Assembly (NCBI GenBank): GCA_900073065.1
Contig: FJOG01000020.1
Span: forward strand, 959,770 to 1,023,769
DNA: 64,000 nt
Reading direction: 5' to 3'
DNA from: Phialocephala subalpina
Taxonomy: Eukaryota > Ascomycota > Leotiomycetes > Helotiales > Mollisiaceae
Shown: positions 24,236 through 35,459 of the stretch, one piece after another
How the letters are laid out: each line of letters opens with the position of its first letter
Numbering within the stretch: position 1 is the first letter of the stretch
Program-made: the position numbers and the translations under genes
The notes under the pieces: model-generated
The model's input: only the letters and a program-made list of their open reading frames with translations
Databases searched by the model: none
Told to the model about the DNA's origin: nothing

Positions 24236-24812
24236 TACGATACGAATGATGGGATGAAACTTTTGGCTTGTATATGGTTATTAACTTGTATTTTATGGGT
24301 TCGCATTTTTCTGTTTGGGTATTGGCATGGGGGCGTGCCAAAATGGTACCTAAGGATGGATGGACAGTACTTATGGCGTGGGATATTTGGCATGTTAGTT
24401 GTGGCTCGTGGCTCTTTGTATGTTTACGTATACCCAGGAATCATTCCGTTTTGTTGCATGAGATGAGATGGGGTTACGTTTCTTGGCATGTCTTGATTTG
24501 CTTGACTTTAGTTGGAGAGAGAATTAAGATTGTTGATATGAGCATATACAATTGCATTGTCCCTTCCTCGGAATTTGGGCTGTTTTATCAAAGGGTAGAT
24601 GTTGTGATGTCTCTAATCTTTATCACAGGTCAAGGCACAGTGTTTTTGCAAAATTGCAAGATCAAACTTGTCAATTATCCTTAAAGTATATACAATAGAA
24701 CATATCCGATCATGTATCGACATGATCGCTTCGTTTCCTTTCTTCAAACCTATTCATACACACACCCAAATTCAAGGGACCTTTCGACCATCACCCTTCA
24801 ACCTCGTCCTCT
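24236..24812. other. Convergent 3' flanks of the transcription factor and GH45 genes
   Basis: T-rich sequence between two stop codons facing each other. It probably contains both 3' untranslated regions; no gene is seen. Confidence 0.6.
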
Positions 24813-25963
24813 CTACAACTCACAAGCATCGTCCCCACCAGCAGCGCTTGTACTAGCAAGCGCGGCAGAGCTCGTGCTAGCAGGTGCTTGGCTATAAGTC
24901 AAAGACGAATAGTAGACAAGCGGGGTAGTCGTGGCTGTCTCGACAGCAGCGGCAGTGGATGATATGACTTCCTTAGAGACGGGGGCGGAGGAAATAGCGA
25001 CATCTTGAGTAGCGGAAGTAGCAACTGGAGTTTCGGATGAGGAGGACGAGGCAACGACGGCTGCTATGGTGGATGAAGATACGGTCGCTGCACTTCCGGA
25101 GGCGGATGCGGCGGCGGGGGCAGAGCTGTCGTCTGCGCGGGTGCAGCCGGAGTTTTTGGTGATGGCCGCTGTTTTTTTTCATCAGCGTCTGTACTTCAAG
25201 CAAGAGATACTGGAGAAGTAGAGAGGCGGCAGACATACCAGGACAAGCAACCTGAGTAAAAGAAACAGTTGGGTTATCGCAAGACTCGAACCAATCGAAG
25301 CGCCAGTAGCACCCAGCTTGAAGCGCAGCAGGGAAGGAATCACAGTCCGAGCGGGACGAGATACCGCCGTATTGGGCTCCCCAGCCAGATGAGGGAGCTC
25401 CCCATTCGGTTGTACAGCCGTTGAATATTCCTACTCCTCCGCCGGGCATCTGTTTGCCGTTAGTCGCCATCCATACCTGGGTCCGAGATGAGGAAGGAGA
25501 AAGGATATAAGATACATACGCTGATGTCAAATTGGTTGCTACCGAGATCGCCTCCGGTGTTGGTAGCTTGGACAATCATCTTCTTCCCCGCCACACTCCC
25601 ACTCGTAAACGTCAACTCATAACAAGCACAACACCAACTATCCTCACTTCCCCCGGCAATATTGACCGCCGCATATCCATACGCCAAATCATCGCTTACA
25701 GCCCAAGGACTTTCATTCGAACACATATATGCATCTCCGCCTGAGCATCCGGAAGCCACATTGTAGTCGGTCAATGGGTTGTCGGAGATGTCGCAGGTGG
25801 TTACGGGGTTGGAGCCGGCGAGGAGAGTGGTTTTACCAGGCCAGGCGCAGGACGGTTTGCAGCAGTCCCAGTAGCGGGTTGTGGTGCCGGTGCCAGAGGC
25901 GAGGGAGGAGACGCGGAGGAAGTAGGGGAGGAGGGCGAGGAGGGTCTTGGTGGGTAGCTGCAT
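24813..25963 (-). CDS. Secreted GH45 endo-beta-1,4-glucanase
   Basis: GH45 enzymes cleave internal beta-1,4-glucosidic bonds of cellulose with inversion (family knowledge). Three exons (25520-25963, 25239-25449, 24813-25168) splice to 336 residues. A signal peptide ([20 protein letters not shown]) is followed by the catalytic domain with [12 protein letters not shown], which contains the general-base Asp (about 33). Further GH45 landmarks are [33 protein letters not shown] and SCDNPTVSF with the general-acid Asp (about 206). The many cysteines fit the disulfide-rich fold. The last 110 residues form a Ser/Thr/Ala-rich tail, probably O-glycosylated, ending GGDDACEL. No CBM1 cellulose-binding module and no hydrophobic GPI-type end are seen. 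Introns are 70 nt each. The ATG at 25963 gives the signal peptide directly; longer upstream frame is ignored. Confidence 0.94.
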
Positions 25964-26719
25964 GTTGAAGGTTTGGGGATGTTTGTTCTGATGAAGGAGG
26001 ATTTGAAGAGAATATTCGGATTGAGGACGAAGATTGCTTGAAGAGAAGTATCGATTCAAGAACGTGGTCTCTGACCGTAACGGACAACAGTATACAGTTG
26101 AAAAAGAGTGTGGGCTCGACTTGGAGCGATGCTGAAGAGCGGAAAGTGCAGTGTAAAGACAGGAAGGAGCAGAAATGCTTGCAGAAAAAAAGCTCACTTA
26201 CAAACGGGACCTACAAACATTTTATCGTCTTCGATGATGACGGTGAGAAAGAAGCTCATCTCAGTTCATATATATTTCAAACAGTGGCGTCCTTTCTCAC
26301 TTGTACTAGCGACCCGAAAAAGCGCTTCGACCCTTGACAACTCGGTTCCTGCGGCGAGGGTTGGAGATTAATTGGACCAGAGCAAGAAATGCCCCTCTTT
26401 GATGTATTGTTATTCCAATTATTAAGGTTACAGGGTGAGGCGTAAGGTTATTGAAGCTTGTTTGCTGCGTGATCTGGACTTGTGGTCGGTGTACTTCAAT
26501 ATCCGGGTTGAGATGAGAAGTTGCCGTACCCCTGGAAGTCAGGGCACGCGTAGATTGGGCTACCTGAGGGGGATTTGCGAATTGACATCCGAATTGAGGC
26601 AATCCATAACTTTATTTCAACTCTTCATAAAACCATATCAGACAGCAAAACCGCCCGGATGGTTGGAGAAGGCGATAAAATTCTGGGACTTTCTTCCCAC
26701 GAAGATTCCGTTTGTAAAT
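25964..26719. other. Intergenic: GH45 promoter and ICMT-like 3' flank
   Basis: No gene is seen. TATATAT sequences near 26270 lie about 300 bp upstream of the GH45 ATG and could be promoter elements. Confidence 0.45.
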
Positions 26720-27400
26720 TCAGACAATGCCTGGAATGAACCTCTTGGTCTTGCGGTGGTATTCAATCCAATACTGCCCGAATTCGTTCTTCAGCATGCC
26801 TTCCTCATCCTTCACTCTAACCCACAACCCCAATGTCGTAAAGACGCTCATCGCAAGCCCAGCTACCCAGTTTAGGCCCTTGACTTTCACCAGAAATGAT
26901 GGCAGGTAGCATGCCGAGATGCCATCCAACCTCATCCAGAAGAAAGCGCTCGCCACATTAATCAGGAATAGTGTCGTATACGAAGGATGCTGCACATATG
27001 CATACATCCCGCTCGTAACGAGGTTCTTCGGCTTGTTAAGACGAAAGGTGAAGTTCTTTCCAAGCGTAGCATATGCTAGGAGCCGAATGGGTGCTGCAAT
27101 GAAGATGGTGACGACGAATGCGATACTCGTGGGACTCCAGGTGAAGAGGTCTTCGTTCAAGAGGTCTGCATTCAAGCAGAAGCTTGTACGGTCGTTGGGA
27201 AAGAGAATCAAGACGCAGTGATAAAAGATGAACAGAAGCAGGAATTGGCTGGGCTTCGAGGTGTCTGTAACCAGTGCGATACGGTCTTTGACGTTAGACT
27301 TGGTAGGATTTGGATTGGGCGTTTTGGCGCAGAGAGAGATGAGGTATCCGCAGAGAGTGAGGGTTGCGACCAAGCTGGTGTTTTGGATGGAGAGATCCAT
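26720..27400 (-). CDS. ICMT/PEMT-family membrane methyltransferase-like protein
   Basis: A single exon encodes 226 residues with at least four hydrophobic membrane segments, including LVATLTLCGYLISLC, FLLLFIFYHCVLILF, TSIAFVVTIFIAAPIRLLAY and WVAGLAMSVFTTLGLWV. The C-terminal half has landmarks of the isoprenylcysteine carboxyl methyltransferase group: LVTSGMYAYVQHPSYT, which would contact S-adenosylmethionine, and EEGMLKNEFGQYWIEYHRKT followed by KRFIPGIV. Such enzymes methylate prenylated cysteine or, in related groups, phospholipids. The exact substrate cannot be told from sequence and the N-terminus is divergent from Ste14, so this is probably a fungal paralogue rather than the a-factor enzyme. 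It starts at an ATG and has no intron. Confidence 0.82.
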   Translation of the reverse strand: MDLSIQNTSLVATLTLCGYLISLCAKTPNPNPTKSNVKDRIALVTDTSKPSQFLLLFIFYHCVLILFPNDRTSFCLNADLLNEDLFTWSPTSIAFVVTIFIAAPIRLLAYATLGKNFTFRLNKPKNLVTSGMYAYVQHPSYTTLFLINVASAFFWMRLDGISACYLPSFLVKVKGLNWVAGLAMSVFTTLGLWVRVKDEEGMLKNEFGQYWIEYHRKTKRFIPGIV

Positions 27401-28292
27401 ACTTGGGGGAGGTTGATCAGTGCGGACGGAGTATGAAGAGATTGAGGCCGTGGACCTTTCTTGAGGTCAAAAATAAGCTTCCGATCTCGAATCAGCGCGG
27501 AGAAGTTCTCGGGATTTTGAATGTTGAAGTTGCATGTTAAAAGATTTAGTTTGTGGTCACGCAACCTCGGTCAAGATGTTTCAACTCGGACCCATTTTTC
27601 CACCAGGTCTTCAACAACCTCCGATCACGCTTTTCCATCAATCATCCTCAAAAGCTTTGTCTACAACTACTGTACTAATTAACAGAAGTTACAATTCACT
27701 GCATGAAGCTAGTGGCAAATGGCAGATTGGAATACAATCAAAGTATCGCAAGGCATCCTCGCAGCAGGCTCTAGGTTTGAGAGCTCGGAGTTCTCTCATA
27801 TCGACATCGACAACCATGGAACACATCCGCACTTTTGCAGCCCCCAACTGCTGCGAGGATTTTAGGAGCGGGCATTTTGCGTTCACAATACCTGTCTATG
27901 GAGTATTCGAGTCGTGATGCTACTCCTATTGGGGCTGTACTGAGATCTGTGCTGGTTTTTGCTACGCCTCCTGCAGCCGAACTCACAAAATCGATGAATT
28001 CAGAGACCATGGCTTGGGCATTGCAAAATGCTGTTCTGCAATTCGTGGTTTCGTTTCCTTGCCGCGGGTGGCATTGAAATTGCATGCCCTGGAAAGTGTG
28101 GCTTGCCTCCAGCCTCCTGCTTCTCGGAGCCTGATGCAGCCTTCGAGAAGGCTATAAAGAATATCGCTTTCCTCGTTACTATTCTTGTCAAACTCCGCGT
28201 TGTATAGCCTTGTTTTATATTTTATTCATTTGAGTCGAGATTCAGAGTGCAAGACAAGGAGAGTTGCATTGATTTCCCTCACCACTGGCAGA
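27401..28292. other. Divergent intergenic region, 0.9 kb
   Basis: This lies between the ICMT-like gene (minus) and the cysteine-rich membrane protein gene (plus). No coding feature is supported. TATAAAG near 28153, about 140 bp upstream of the plus-strand ATG, is a possible TATA box. Confidence 0.45.
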
Positions 28293-29311
28293 ATGTCTTC
28301 TACCCCACTACCCAGTGTTTCTGCCACTCCATCGTCTTGTGCGTATGGATACTGTGGCTCGTCATGTTTGGAGACATCTATCTCGATCTGCTGCACGGGA
28401 AGTGGTTCTGGGAACAGTTCTGGAACGGTTCAATGTGGTAATGGCTGGTTCTGCTCGAATACACCTGGACAGTAGGTTGACGTGTGCCGAGAGGTTGAAT
28501 TAGACTGATTCTGGCCCAGATGTTGTCATACCGCAAATCAAGAATACTGTTCTGGAGCAGGTCTATGCTTTGATACAGCAGCAGGGCAGAGTTGCTGTGG
28601 TCCAACGGTGTGTCCACAAAACCGTACGTTCATGGATTTTACTGAATTCATTGTTTCCTGCAAATTATACACACTGCTTCATCTCATACGCTCTCGATAT
28701 TTCCTGTTTCTGAGTTATGCTTGAATGTGAATTACTGACGTTTTCATCAACTAGAGACTTGTGCAAGCTCAGGGTTAGTATCCAATACTGTTTCTAAATG
28801 CACTAGTTGATAAGATTCAGTGATCGCTGCTGTCCAAAGTCACAGACTGTCTGCGCAACGGACTGGTGGCTGATTCCCGTGTCGACTTCTGTCACTGTTA
28901 TTTCGCTCACAACTACAGTATGTAAAGAAATTGCAACCTGAATTGGAGATTTTGATACTGATCATATCGCAGCCAACCTCTCATCTGACCACCACATCAA
29001 TCACATCCTCATCAGTGACCAGTACTGGCGCCTCGATGCCCTCTTCCGGTGGTCTCTCATCCGGAGCCAAGGGAGGTATCGCTGTCGGGTCGATCCTCGG
29101 AATTGCTGCGATCGTGGGTCTTGTGTTACTGCTTCTCAGATCTAGAAAGCGTAATGCGCATGACAACGGCACAAATCCCATTTACGTCACGACTCAAGCC
29201 AACGACCATGATACTGATATGACACCGGCAGGTGATAATAACGCTTGGCACAATGTTCCTTCTTCTTCTGGTAATTGGGGCGACAGGGGGAAGTCACGCC
29301 CTTCATCGTGA
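28293..29311 (+). CDS. Cysteine-rich single-pass membrane protein, unknown family
   Basis: Five exons (28293-28471, 28520-28623, 28755-28773, 28821-28917, 28973-29311) splice in frame to 245 residues. I do not recognise the family. The N-terminal half has repeated Cys patterns (SSCAYGYCGSSC, SICCTGSG, QCCHTANQEYC, GLCFDTAAGQSCC, then CCPKSQTVC). A Ser/Thr-rich stalk follows, then one membrane helix (GGIAVGSILGIAAIVGLVLLLL) with a basic RSRKR stop-transfer, and a polar tail of about 50 residues. This layout resembles fungal Mid2/WSC-like surface sensors, but no such domain is proven. Oddities: exon 3 is only 19 nt, and the chosen ATG gives no clear signal peptide, although one would be expected for a disulfide-rich ectodomain; a further upstream exon is possible. 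The splice sites are all GT-AG and keep phase. Confidence 0.7.
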
Positions 29312-29625
29312 CAGACCCATCTGGGCAGCACGAACTCGCCGTCCCTCCTGAGTATGACAATGAAGCTATGAATCATGTCACCTATACACCTTACCGCCCA
29401 CCATCGATGCCGACGATACCGCGCTGAATACGTTTTGTGAGTTGGGAGGGTTAGGGCTTTCATTGATGTTCAAAGTTATGGAGGTGCGGGAAGTCGTCTG
29501 GGAAAGAGCGAAGCGGAAGACTGCTGGGTATAAAATGGACGAACGCAGCACATTTACCTTCTCATATCATCCCGAATTCTAATTACACAATAACTTAATC
29601 CCTAAACAACCCACTGTCACACAGA
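29312..29625. other. Short intergenic region with promoter of the alpha/beta hydrolase
   Basis: No gene is seen. It contains the TATA-like site listed separately. Confidence 0.5.
29529..29535 (+). promoter_or_regulatory. TATA box (TATAAAA)
   Basis: A consensus TATAAAA lies 91 bp upstream of the ATG at 29626 of the alpha/beta hydrolase gene. Spacing suits a fungal TATA box and shows that the 5' end of this gene, otherwise damaged, is still preserved. Confidence 0.5.
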
Positions 29626-30942
29626 ATGGCTCCATACCTTATTGTATCACTCCTATACGTCACCTCTTTCTTCCTTCCCGGCGTCTTGACCGCTCCAGTC
29701 TGTACTGAAATCGTGGTACCCGTCTCCATTACAGCTAACAAAGCGGTACGTGCTTCTCCTTTCCTTTTCTCTTTCTGTCTACGTCGGCTATGTTGCTCTC
29801 TTCCTGCTACTGTTTGTCGGCTTGGCGTTGCTGACTCCACCTCTCAAAATTCTCCCACCAAATCTCGACACCGCCGGTCTTCTAGCACTCATCGCCAGCG
29901 GAGTCAGCCTCGTGTTCAAGTCGGCTGTTTCGGGCGGCTACGACATAGCAGGTCGATACTGCAAGCCCGAAGTCCACATTGCATCTCGACAGCACACTCT
30001 GCAGCTGCTTGCTCACCCTGCCACATACGAGCGCAACTATGTGAGTTCGGAATGCATTTCGTGCCTACCCATCATCAGAGAGAACAACGAGTGTCATTTT
30101 GGTATCAAGATGTTGATTTTTAGACAGTGGTCTGGTAGAGGCTATCCAGGATTCGGTCTCAACGATCCTGAATACAGCTGGGTAGAGTATGCTTCGCAAC
30201 AAGGCTATCCTACATTCGCTTTTGATCGACTCGGCAATGGAAACTCCAGCCATCCCAACTCGGTTGCCGCAGTCCAATGTCCTGCTCAAGCAGCGTGAGT
30301 CCTTTCGCTCATCATCTGTTCACCCAAAAGCGGTGTTCTAGGAACGGTTGTACATGAGATTGCCGACATTGCAACAATAAACAGGATTACGCACGAGATC
30401 ATCAGGATAGCTCGTGCAGACCAAAGTCCATTTCCTCGAAGCTTTCAAGACATCATCGTTGTTGGAGCAAGCATGGGTTCACTGAACGCCAATTATCTCA
30501 ACGTCAACTATCCACAGGATGTTAATGCGACCATCCTCACTGCTATTAGCAAAGATTGGGTATCTGTCATACCGGGTATGTCTCTAATCTTCTGGAGAAT
30601 CACAGATACTAAGCATATACAGGCTTTACTGTCACTGCTGGCCTAGTTCCAGCTGTCGGTGTCAACTACGCCAAATACGGATCACTTGACCCAGGCTATC
30701 TCCAAGCAAGCATCCAGTCCGGTGTGGCAGCCCTTCTCTTTCACGGTCCAGGTCAATATTATAATACCAGTTTCATTGCACAGGATTACAACAATAGGGG
30801 ACCATCTCGTGATTCGCGAGCAGAGACGATAGGCCTGTGCGAAAGACTGACAGATGGTCATGTGCATGAATACTCAGGATTGATATCGAAAGAAGGAGAA
30901 ATGACATTGCTCTCAAATCTAAATTTTCCTATCAAAATTTGA
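29626..30942 (+). pseudogene. Secreted alpha/beta hydrolase, damaged (splice acceptor missing, 3' truncated)
   Basis: Exon 1 (29626-29745) encodes a signal peptide (MAPYLIVSLLYVTSFFLPGV) and TAPVCTEIVVPVSITANKA, ending at a good GTACGT donor. The next conserved block (PPNLDTAGLLALIASG, then GRYCKPEV and ATYERNY, to 30040) lies in another frame, but no AG exists between the donor and that block that would join it in phase. Later exons splice well: 30128-30294 (WSGRGYPGFG, FAFDRLGNG), 30385-30575 with the nucleophile elbow VGASMGS, and 30623-30942. The protein stops soon after LFHGPGQYYNTSFIAQDY. The C-terminal part that normally carries the acid and histidine of the triad is missing and is replaced by unrelated sequence. 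I call it a pseudogene; a non-standard splice giving a short product is possible. Confidence 0.7.
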
Positions 30943-31531
30943 GTTCCACCGTCCGCTCAAACCTCAGCCATCGGAGCTCGCCTAATCAACTCCTGACCCC
31001 CCGGTTAGCGCTTCACTCCACGATCTTTTCAGCCCAAGTGTCTCCAAAGAATGATTTGCATCCCAAACTACTGGATCACCGGAGAGAAATGGCCGCCGCG
31101 GCGCCCATGATAAGGTCTCTGCTCGTGATTGGAAAGTCTCAATTGATTCCGCGTGGATTATCACGATATTTACCCTGTTCCGCGACCACCCCCGCAATTT
31201 TGCGGTTCAGGCCGACGATCGTGTGCGTCCGTCGATGCTCATCGTCGGGTCGAGGGGCTGCATTTGCTTTTTCCGTTTTTCTCACCTATCCCATGGCTAT
31301 CTGAATCGTTCTAGAAGTTCTGTTGCATTTTTGTTTCAAAGATACACATTTTCACGATGGGCTGATAGATATATATTTGGCTTTCTGCCACTTGGGCAAG
31401 ACAGTCTTTGCATCATCGTTTGTCAATTGAGTTTAGAACCATCACCGGTCCGTGGTAGTCAACCAAACTAAAGACTCTATTTCAGCAACGCATCGCGAAT
31501 TCTTGTCAACATCAGTTGGAGAATCTGCAAG
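30943..31531. other. Intergenic: purine permease promoter
   Basis: No gene is seen. A GATA-factor type site (TGATAG, 31363-31368) lies about 165 bp before the permease ATG. At 30971-30984, TCGG and CCTA are spaced by six bases, close to the UaY site TCGG-N6-CCGA known for Aspergillus purine genes. Both are weak, sequence-only matches. Confidence 0.4.
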
Positions 31532-33643
31532 ATGTCTGTTACTATCGATTCTGGGCCAGATGATGCGCCGAACAACATCACCGGCGAAGTGGCACCCAAG
31601 CGCTCGTTTGGACAGCGTTTGACGGATTTCAAGAAATCGTTCACGACGAAGGAGGGTCTTTTGGGAACATATGATTATGGTGATTATACCTCGAGGCTTA
31701 TCTTGGGATGACATGGAGACTTATGATTATAGCCTTCCTCTTCACGCCGAATTTGCCTTTCATGAAGAAGCCGACTCAAACGGCCCCTTTCTTCAGCCTT
31801 AATCAGAAGATGCCTGTTGTGCTCGGGATGCTATTGGGATTTCAACATGCACTTGCTATGTTGGCTGGTGTTGTTACGCCACCGATCATTATTTCGAGCG
31901 CCGCGAACTTTGATACCCTCACAGTAAGTACTCACATGCCATCAATTATTTTGATAAATCTCCCGAGTAATGTGGGACGTCTTGGTGCTAACACATCGAT
32001 CAGACTCAATACCTCGTTTCAACCTCGTTGATCGTCTGTGGTATTTTATCCGCAGTTCAAATCACCAGATTCCACATCTACAAGACCCCCTATTACATCG
32101 GAACAGGCTTGATCTCCGTTGTTGGAACCTCATTCGCCATTATACCCGTCGCAACCAAAGGAATCGCCCAAATGTATGCGAACGGAATGTGCAAAACCGA
32201 CGCCAACGGCAACCAGCTCCCCTGTCCCGACGCCTACGGTGCAATCATCGGTACAGCAGCGACCTGCGCTCTTCTCGAAATCGCACTCTCGTTCATGACT
32301 CCAAAGACACTCAAGAGACTCTTTCCACCAATCGTCACGGGCCCTACTGTCATGCTTATTGGTGTTTCTCTCTTGCAGCCAGGGCTTCAAGGATGGGCTG
32401 GTGGATCTGGACCTTGTAACACGAGACCTGAGACTGGTATTTTCCAGATGTGCCCTACGATTTTTGCTCCTCACGCACTGCCTTGGGGAAGCGCTGAGTT
32501 CATTGGTCTGGGGTTCTCTGTTTTTATCACAATCATTTTCTGCGAGAGATTTGGATCTCCTATCATGAAGTCCAGTAAGTTCCCAAAAAATTGGTTCCAT
32601 TTTTTGATGAGCCTTGCTAATCTTCTCTCCAGTGAGCGTCGTCGTCGGTCTCCTCACCGGCTGCATCATCGCCGCCGCCTGCGGCTACTTCGACAAATCC
32701 ACCAGTACGTGAGAATATGCCCTTTATTTGAAGAGATATAGAGAGCCGAGCTCTTCGCGAGTATTGCGGACTCGGCTCCTCTCGGCTCCTCAGCTCATCG
32801 ACTCCTAAATCATACTTCAAGCTGCATACTGATTTATCTACAGTCGACGCCGCCCCCGCCGTCTCCTTCATCTGGAAACACACCTTCAAGCTCCAAATCT
32901 ACGGCCCCCTCGTCCTCCCCATGTTCGCCATCTACATAATCTGCATGATGGAAGCCATCGGCGACATCACAGCAACCTGCGATGTCTCTAGACTCCAGGT
33001 CGAAGGCGAACTCTTCGATTCCCGTATTCAGGGCGGTATTCTCGCTGATGGGTTTAACGGTCTTCTTGCTGGTCTTTGCACCATTACTCCTATGTCAACA
33101 TTCGCCCAAAACAACGGTGTCATCGCTTTGACCCGATGCGCCAACCGAACTGCCGGATACTGGGCCGTCTTCTTCCTAATCATCATGGGTATCTTCTCTA
33201 AGTTCGCTGCGGCCCTCGTCGCTATCCCCGCCTCGGTGTTGGGAGGAATGACGACGTTCCTGTTTGCCTCCGTGGCTGTCTCCGGTCTCCGCATCATCTC
33301 CACCGTTCCCTTCACTCGTCGCACGAGATTTATTCTCACTGCTGCTCTGTCGGTTGGGTTCGGAGCTATTTTAGTACCGAATTGGTTTAGTTATGTGTTT
33401 ACATACACTGGAGATAATAAGGCGAAGGCGGGGTTCTTTGATGCCATTGTGTTGGTTATGGAGACTGGGTTTGCTGTCACAGCTTTTGTGGCGGTGGTGT
33501 TGAATTTGGTGCTTGAGATGGAGACGGTGGAGGAGGTGGCGGAGAGTTTGGCGGGGGATATTGAGCAGGAACGTGAAGAGGAGAGGAGGGGGGAGAGGAA
33601 AAGAAGGGTGCTGAGAACACTGACACCCGCGTTTAGGAGTTAG
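31532..33643 (+). CDS. Uric acid/xanthine permease (NAT/NCS2 family, UapA-like)
   Basis: Members co-transport uric acid and xanthine with protons across the plasma membrane. Five exons (31532-31679, 31733-31923, 32004-32574, 32633-32704, 32844-33643) splice in frame to 593 residues, the usual size. The cytosolic N-terminus has FTTKEGLLGTYDYAFLFTP. About 12-14 hydrophobic segments follow, including VLGMLLGFQHALAMLAGVV (TM1, with the conserved QH). The TM8 region has MMEAIGDITAT (Glu about 364), and the NAT signature motif QNNGVIALTR is at about 416-425, matching the UapA pattern. The tail is acidic and charged (EQEREEERRGERKRR). UapA versus UapC-type specificity cannot be separated by eye. GATA and UaY-like sites upstream would fit nitrogen and purine control. 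Introns 53-139 nt, all GT-AG. Confidence 0.95.
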
Positions 33644-34533
33644 TACAGGATCGAGAGAGAGGTTGATGTCTCTTGGATGAAGTTTGCTGGACTTGTATAT
33701 AGTATGTTTTGTAAGATCTTATATCCTTAGTCAGAAAAGTTTACATAGCGAAATATGTTTATTCTTGCTCGAAGCCGCTCCTGGCACTCTCCCTATGTCC
33801 ACTTCACCTCTTGACTGAGTCTTTCCAGTGTCCAGTCGGTCGCTCTTACGCTCCTTTTATATTCAAATTATATCGCGAAGCTATCTTTGCTTTCTGGGCA
33901 TGGAACAGAGCCAAGGGTGCCGCGAATTCAGCAGCCTCTTCCTCTCAAAGGACAATCAAATCATCAAGACGATCATAAAGCACGATAAGACACACGAATA
34001 AAACCTTGAGATGTCTTTATCGGCAGTTAGCCTTTCTTGTGATATTTTGGTAGGAGGTCTTTCAGTGCGGCTCGCTCAAAAACTCTTTGAAGTCTCCAAA
34101 TCGATAGAAGAAACATACTTAAGCACAGCAATGGATTAAGTAGAGGAAGGAAATAATATGGCTTGCTAAACAGCTCAGCGATGTCACAAGATCTCGCAGA
34201 ACTAGAAAGCCTCACACATACCTTCATAGGTGGTCGTGGGAGCGAACGAGGGAGAGGCGGTGCTAGATCGAATCTAACATACAGATCGCCCATGAGATCT
34301 GCTTTAGAATCGCCAACGCCCTTCAGTCCCCAGAACGCCCAATAATCGGCCCAATTCCAGATCTTGGAAGTCCTTATACTCCTATCGTCGGAGGCCCGAA
34401 TGTTAGGGAGTATGAAATTTTGAGCCCCAAGTGGTTGGAGTTCATATTCGTCTGCTGCACTTGCAAATGTATGAATATACATCGAGCTCTCCGGGTTTCT
34501 TTTCTCGGTCGATCTCTTTATATGGAGACAAAC
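33644..34533. other. Intergenic, 0.9 kb
   Basis: No supported gene. A minus-strand open frame at 34027-34482 has no domain and is not convincing. The sequence is AT-richer than the neighbouring permease gene. Confidence 0.45.
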
Positions 34534-35459
34534 ATGCCTTCATTCGCTGACTATCTTAAGACGATGCGACGAGTCAAGAAATTGCCGAAGGAGCTTCGTG
34601 ACCACATCTACCGGATTGTCGCTTTGCCTTGGGCACCTCTCCATCAGTATTCCTTCGCGAATATCAAACATTTCTGTAGCGCTGTTGCTTTTGGTCGTCC
34701 CAACAAAGTCCCACCTTTAGGGGATGATTCTTCGAGCGATAAGTCCCCAAGCGAGAAAGATACTAAGGACCAAGGAACCGATGGTCAAGATGCCAGTATT
34801 CAGGATACCACTAGTCAGCCTACAGACAATGCACTCAATGGTTCAAATATCCCCAGGGATTGGACTGCGTCATTGTTCCAGGAACCGGATGGCAACGCTT
34901 TATTCACGCAACGATATGGACTCCTCGATTATTTCAAGGAAAGTGAATATGCGAACGTTACTACTTTACGAAGGCCCTAGAGAAATATTAAGGAGATTGC
35001 AATAAGGGAAGTAGTAATTCTACTAAGAGCGACGAGAAAACCAGCGAAGTCGATAAGGTTATCAATTTGCTAGAGGACTTTCTCAGCAATTCGACCCGGA
35101 AGGTGGACACTTTGCTAGGAGATCGGAGCCCCGAGGATGCAGAGGTGGTGACAAGTATCAGAAAATTGCCAGCGACTGAGCGATTCGAGGTTCGATTCGG
35201 AATGGACGTCGAATATCAGATTATAGACGAAAAGAGGAAGCGGAGTGCAAGAAGAAGCACAAGATGACAGAAAAAGCTTTGGAGGCTCTGTTGATGCCAG
35301 AAGTGTTGTGGAACAGGAGCAGAATTCAGCAAGGAAGAAATGATTGCGGCGGAGCAGAAGAAGTTTGATTTTAAATCCTTGGCAAGCGTGGGGTGGCTGA
35401 TTTTGGAAGATGAAGATGGGTTCGAACATGAGGTTCGCGACTTCCTTTATGTACTGTAG
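34534..35459 (+). pseudogene. Decayed gene with LPKELR/F-box-like N-terminus
   Basis: The first frame starts MPSFADYLKTMRRVKKLPKE and continues LRDHIYRIVALPW, an LPxELRxxIY motif common in large fungal families of unknown role, then an Asp/Ser/Lys-rich linker. Near 34940 the coding signal moves to another frame (ERYYFTKALEKY), where a TAA stands at 34989-34991. The same frame reopens (GDCNKGSSNSTKSDEKTSE, then LLEDFLSNSTRKV) to 35267. Near 35265 it shifts again (KHKMTEKALEALLMPE) and once more to a last block (EFSKEEMIAAEQKKFDFKSL, then WLILEDEDGFEHEV) ending at the TAG at 35459. At least three frame changes plus a stop, with no intron-sized gaps between blocks, mark a pseudogene. Its original function is unknown. 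Confidence 0.65.

Noticed and set aside
32130..32669. 179-codon open frame on the minus strand
   Set aside because: It is antisense to a conserved exon of the purine permease and has no domain.
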